NCBI RefSeq assembly: GCF_963678635.1
Contig: NC_087065.1
Location: 23,827,254 to 23,891,253 of the forward strand
DNA from: Symsagittifera roscoffensis
Lineage: Eukaryota > Xenacoelomorpha > Acoela > Convolutidae
Length of the DNA stretch: 64,000 bases
Reading direction: 5' to 3'
Shown here: positions 59,339-64,000 of the stretch, piece by piece
Layout: each line of letters opens with the position of its first letter
How positions within the stretch are numbered: the stretch's first letter is position 1
Notes under the pieces: model-generated
What the model was told of the DNA's origin: nothing
The model's database searches: none
The model's input: only the letters and a program-made list of their open reading frames with translations
Made by a program: the position numbers and the translations under genes

Positions 59339-61512
59339 ACTGTCTCTGACAGGGAAAACCTGCACCGAAGCAGAAATTAGTGTAGCTGTAGTGTTTTGGC
59401 GTGATTTTCTGAGTTAGCAAATGACAGCTCTTATCACAGCTGAAGAGGATCAACTTTGTTTTTTGACTTAACTGCAGAGGGCGTTGTTTAGTGCTACATC
59501 TATACAGGCATTGATTTTTGTCAGCAATAATCTTTTTTTGGTTTTATTCGAGAATTGGCGATTAATTCAGAAAAACATAAACAGTTTAAATAAAAAAGCT
59601 GACAATTTTCTCTAAAGCAAAGCAAAACATTCACGATGCTTACTTGGCTTCAATTTTTTTCAAATCTTTCAAACTAAACATATTTTTTTTCAATTTCTAT
59701 AGTCTTTTTGTTTTCATGGTTTTAATTCAAGCTCCACCGAAGTATGTGCCTGTTATTAGATGATAAAAGAAGTTTGCATTGAAGTCCAGGACAATCTGAT
59801 TTTTTACTCTGATTTTTAGAATACTCGTGGATGACTGCGACTAATTCCGGTTGTTTAAAGGACACTTGAACACCTTGTTGTTCTGTTGTTTGTCCTCGTT
59901 TTATAGGTAAAATTTTTTTCGAGTAATTTGTTAAGCTTCTGTTAAACTGTCAATTCCTTGTCGCTGTAACTTGGGTTTAAAACTTCAAAAAGCGGGTTTG
60001 GAATTGTCTGCAGTGTTGTGGGTTTATTGTGACCTGAAAGGCTGTTCCGTGCATTCAACAAGCAATTCATTAAAAGGCGGCTTGCTAATTATTATGAGAG
60101 TAACTTCAATTTAATAATTTGGTTGCACTCGCTGCATCTGTCTTGAGTTGGAGTCTTTGACCTCCTGTTGTCGTAGAGAATTGTGGCGTAGCTTGTTCTT
60201 CAGAGTGAGTTAACTTTTCTCATTCAATGAAGAGTTTTCGTTCAAGGTGTTATGTTGCTTTGTTTTTTGAGACTTTTCCTGTCGCTGTTGAAAGTGTTAA
60301 AAACCTGCTACTAAGTCACTTTGTAACATGACAAATTTAGTCATAATGACATATAGAGAATTATCGAATTAGATAACAATGAAGGTGGAGTGGTAGTAGG
60401 AAATAAGCTCAAACCGAGGACATGAAACCCGGACAATTTTTTTTGCGAAATGAGGGTGCTCTTTCCTTTGACATAGTGGCCAGGGTTGGGCATCAATCAT
60501 GTTGTTGAACCATATGAGAAAAGAAAAGAGCTCGGTGTCGTGATATGTTTCAATTTTAAATTATCTGCTAATTTACTCAGTTGCTTTCACTTTCTCATGT
60601 TTTTTTATTGTATGTTTTGACATGAATCTCCCTTGCGGCTTTCTGGACAAGTTAGGTTGCGTCTAATAGTAGAAATTAAAGCAAGCATCTATCGATTAGA
60701 TTTTGAGATTTTTGCTAGCTGTCTTATCTCTCAGTACCAGTTTTTTTCGCTCATAAGTTTATGAATTTTATTCTTAAGCTGTATGAATAAAATTTTTACC
60801 ACGTTTTGTTAAATATCGTTAGAGGTAAAAAAAAATAGGTAATCGAACTAATGGGTCAATTCGAAGAGCGGGAAAGGGTTTTTCAGCTTAAGAAAGGTGA
60901 GTTGGATCAGTAACATAAAATACTCCACGAAGAAATAATTCTGATCAAAGAGTACCTTGACAGAAAAACTAAAACTGCTGCAGACTTAATTTTGAATAAA
61001 TGCACATTGGTTAACTTTGAATCATCTAAGGCTGGAAATTTTTTTTGGAAGAATCTCTAACTTTAAAACGAAGCGACTACAATCAAATTGACGCGAATCA
61101 GTTCTGAATGAGTGAGAGCTGTTGTGTTCTGAATGAGCGAGAGCTTGCAAAATTTGGATGCTTCTCTTGCCACGAAAATAAAAGTATGCAGACAAATTAC
61201 AATGGAACAATGAGGAAGCGTGCTAGCTTTACAGGAAACTCTTTCTATGTAGAACCATTTTCCTAGGACGAGGCCAAAAAAGATGAGGTAGTTGGCAATT
61301 TTGTTGACGATTGCATCGGTTGTCTGAAATTTCCCCACGTTCAAACGAATAAAGATTTGAAAATTTTCTGAGAAAAGAGTGAAATTATCCAGAGAATTCA
61401 GGGTGCAAATTGAACAAAAAATTTTATGCAGATTTTATGGAGTTTAACGCAAAAGATGATTGCATGTTCGAAGACAAATCTGCAATCAATGTTAAATGCA
61501 GTTAATGTGTGG
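59339..61512. repeat. Tandem unit, downstream array copy 1 (about 2.17 kb)
   Basis: It begins with ACAGGGAAAACCTGCACCGA and carries the whole landmark series, then a broken exon 2 copy. The next unit begins with the same head near 61,515. Confidence 0.85.
60839..61510 (+). pseudogene. Broken, 3'-truncated copy of exon 2
   Basis: It follows an AATAG acceptor in the same position (V-I-E-L-M-G-Q-F-E-E-R-E) with phase 0 kept. A TAA stop follows L-D-Q about 26 codons in, and further frame changes occur. The copy ends where the next unit head begins, so its 3' part is lost. Confidence 0.8.
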
Positions 61513-63930
61513 TGACGGGAAAACCTGCACCGAAGCAGAAATTAGTGTAGCTGTAGTGTTTTGGCGTGTTTTTTTGAATTAGCAAATGATAGCTCTTATC
61601 ACAGCTGAAGAGGATCAACTTTGTTTTTGACTTAACTGCAGAGGGCGTTGTTTAGTGCTACATCTATACAGGCATTGATTTTTGTCAGCAATAATCTTTT
61701 TTTGGTTTTATTTGAGAATTGGCGATTAATTCAGAAAAACAAAAACAGAGTTTAAATAAAAAAGCTGTCAATTTTCTCTAAAGCAAAGCAAAACATTCAC
61801 GATGCTTACTTGGCTTCAATTTTTTCAAATCTTTCAAACTAAATAGTTTTTTTTTCAATTTCTATAGTCTTTTTGGTTTTCATGGTTTTAAGTCAAGCTC
61901 CACCGAAGTATGTGCCTGTTATTAGATGATAAAAGAAGTACGCATTGAAGTCGATGACAATCAGCTTTTTTACTCAAGCTTATCTTGATTTTTAGAAAAC
62001 TCGTGGATGACTGCGACTAATTCCGGTTGTTTAAAGGACACTTGAACACCTTGTTGTTCTGTTGTTGAAATTGTCGCTGTAACTTGGGTTTAAAATTTCA
62101 AAAAGAGGTTTTGGAATTGTCTGCAGTGTTTTGGATTTATTGTGACCTGAAAGGCTGTTCCGTGCATTCAACAAGCAATTCTTTAAAAAGGCGGCTTGCT
62201 AATTATTATGAGAGTAACTTCAATTTAATAATTTGGTTGCACTCGCTGCATCTGTCTTGAGTTGCAGTCTTTGACCTCGTGTTGTCGTAGATAATTGTGG
62301 CATAGCTTGTTGTTCAGAGTGAGTTATCTTTTCTCATTCAATGAAGAGTTTTCGTTTAAGGTGTTATGTTGCTTTGTTTTTCTGAGAATTTTCCTGTCGC
62401 TGTTGAAAGTGTTAAAAATCTGCTACTACGTCACTTTGTAACATGACGAATTTAGTCATAATGACATGTAGAGAATTATCGAATTAGATAATAGTGAAGG
62501 TGGAGTGGTAGTCGGAAAAGAGCTCAAAGCGAGGACATGAAACCCGGACACTTTTTTTGCGGAATGAGGGTGCTCTTTCCTTTGACAGAGTGGCCAGGGT
62601 TGGGCATCAATCATGTTGTTGAATCATATAAGAAAAGAAAAGAGCTCGGTGTCGTGATCTGTTTCAATTTTAAATTATCTGCTAATTTACTCAGTTGCTT
62701 TCAGTTTCTCATGTTTTTTTAATTGTATGTTTTGACATGAATCTCACTTGCGGCTTTCTGGACAAGTTAGGTTGCGTCTAATATTAGAAATTAAGGCAAG
62801 CATCTATCGATTAGATTTTGAGATTTTTTCTAGCTGTCTTATCTCTCAGTACAAGTTTTTTTCGCTCACAAAATTATGAATTTTATTTTTTAGCTGTATG
62901 AATAAAATTTTTACTACATTTTGTTAAATATCGTTAGAGGTAAAAAAAATAGGTAATCGAACTAATGGGTCAATTTGAAGAGCGGGAAAGGGTTTTTCAG
63001 CTTAAGAAAGGTGAGTTGGATCAGTAACATAAAATACTCCACGAAGAAATAGTTCTGATGAAAGAGTTCCTTGACAGAAAAACTAAAACTGCTGCAGGCT
63101 TAATTTTGAATAAATGCACATTGGTTAACTTTAAATCATCTAAGGCTGGAAAATTTTTTGGAAGAATCTCTAACTGTAAAACGAAGCGACTACAATGAAA
63201 TTGACGCGAATCAGTTATGAATGAGCGAGAGCTGTTGTGTTCTGAATGAGCTAGAGCTTGCAAAATTTGGATGCTTCTCTTGCCACGAAAATAATAAGTA
63301 TGCAGACAAATTACAATGGAACAATGAGGAAGCGTGCTAGCTTTACAGGAAACTCTTTCTATGTAGAACCATTTTCTTAGGACGAGGGCAAAAAAGATGA
63401 GGTAGTTGGCAATTTTGTTGACGATTTCATCGGTTGTCTGAAATTTCCCACGTTCAAGCGAATGAAGATTTGAAAATGTTCTGAGAAAAGAGTGAAATTA
63501 TCCAGAGAAATCAGGCTGCAAATTGAACAAAAGTTGTTATGCAGATTTTTTGGAATTTAACGCAAAAGATGATTGCATGTTCGAAGACAAATCTGCAATC
63601 AATGTTAAATGCAATCAATGCGTGGTGACGTGCACTTCATCCAAAGTGCGATTTACTCAGAATTAGTTTTTTCATTGTAACTACTGAAACTGTATTTGAG
63701 CACGATTTAAAAATAACGAGAATGTGGTTTTCACATCAGTACTTCAACGGCAAGGCTACAAGGCAGCTCGTATGATTAGTCGATTGGACTTGGGACGGTT
63801 TGGATGGCTGGTTTTTGGGTTGGAAATGCAAAAAAAAATCTTTTGAAGAGGACAAAAAACAAATTGTCAGAAAAAGCAAAAGAGCGTTTCATAGTTTGCT
63901 AATTGGTATCACCAATAATAACTGGATCTA
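61513..63930. repeat. Tandem unit, downstream array copy 2
   Basis: This closely matches 59,339-61,512, including AAAACCTGCACCGAAGCAGA and the GGTGGAGTGGTAGT block near 62,500. It ends with another exon 2 copy. Confidence 0.85.
62953..63905 (+). pseudogene. Broken copy of exon 2 with both ends but an internal deletion
   Basis: The acceptor and first codons are those of the 60,839 copy, including the same TAA after L-D-Q. Unlike that copy, it continues past the G-D-V-H-F-I-Q-like region, then jumps across an internal deletion near 63,740 to the C-terminal end (matching the D-S-W-F-L-H-L-K-F part of the intact exon). The shared stop shows that the two copies descend from an already dead exon. 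Confidence 0.8.
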
Positions 63931-64000
63931 AAGAGTCAGTTTTCTGCACTTACAGTCTTGGTTTTCAGATATGGCATTCTTTGTTAAGATATAAATGAGA

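Overview
This is an AT-rich, repeat-dense piece of an animal nuclear genome. It has spliced genes with GT-AG introns, one apparent GC-AG intron, decayed non-LTR retrotransposons, foldback DNA transposons and a satellite array. The best recognised gene encodes an animal-type cytosolic HMG-CoA synthase. It is split into eight exons whose phases all match and whose coding lengths sum to a clean 522-codon frame. The species cannot be named from the sequence. An invertebrate metazoan is the most likely source.

Layout. Bases 1-1.76 kb hold a broken minus-strand coding region whose downstream part looks like an animal tnp2/Transposase_21-type transposase. Bases 2.3-6.85 kb hold scattered minus-strand coding-like pieces of one or more unidentified genes. 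One of these, a 47-codon exon, occurs twice (3.1 and 7.1 kb) because a block of about 1.2 kb is duplicated. From 3.3-4.2 kb and 7.3-18.4 kb runs a satellite of roughly 340-360 bp monomers. Within it, a 3,966-bp higher-order unit of 12 monomers is repeated twice head to tail.

From 18.6-30.3 kb a unit of about 5.2 kb is tandemly duplicated. It carries a double-B-box, TRIM-like protein gene and part of a minus-strand non-LTR retrotransposon. The first gene copy is intact (590 aa) and the second is a pseudogene. The retrotransposon continues past the second copy into its endonuclease and ORF1 regions, so it was inserted before the duplication.

Bases 33.0-43.1 kb are the HMG-CoA synthase gene. 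Its introns have collected a hAT-like MITE with a perfect 8-bp target duplication, a 5'-truncated LINE fragment, a large inverted repeat, another foldback element and a 273-bp tandem repeat. Just downstream, at 43.75-44.54 kb, lies a foldback element with 9-bp flanking repeats and a tRNA-like segment inside.

Bases 46.8-63.9 kb hold a second B-box locus. A 5' exon encodes both B-boxes and can be joined in frame (phase 0) to an intact 3' exon 6.6 kb downstream, giving a 595-aa protein that parallels the intronless 590-aa paralog. The 3' exon with its upstream flank has been copied repeatedly. Three more copies (51.3, 60.8 and 63.0 kb) keep the same acceptor position but are broken. This array of duplicated terminal exons behind one B-box exon is the most interesting structure in the window.
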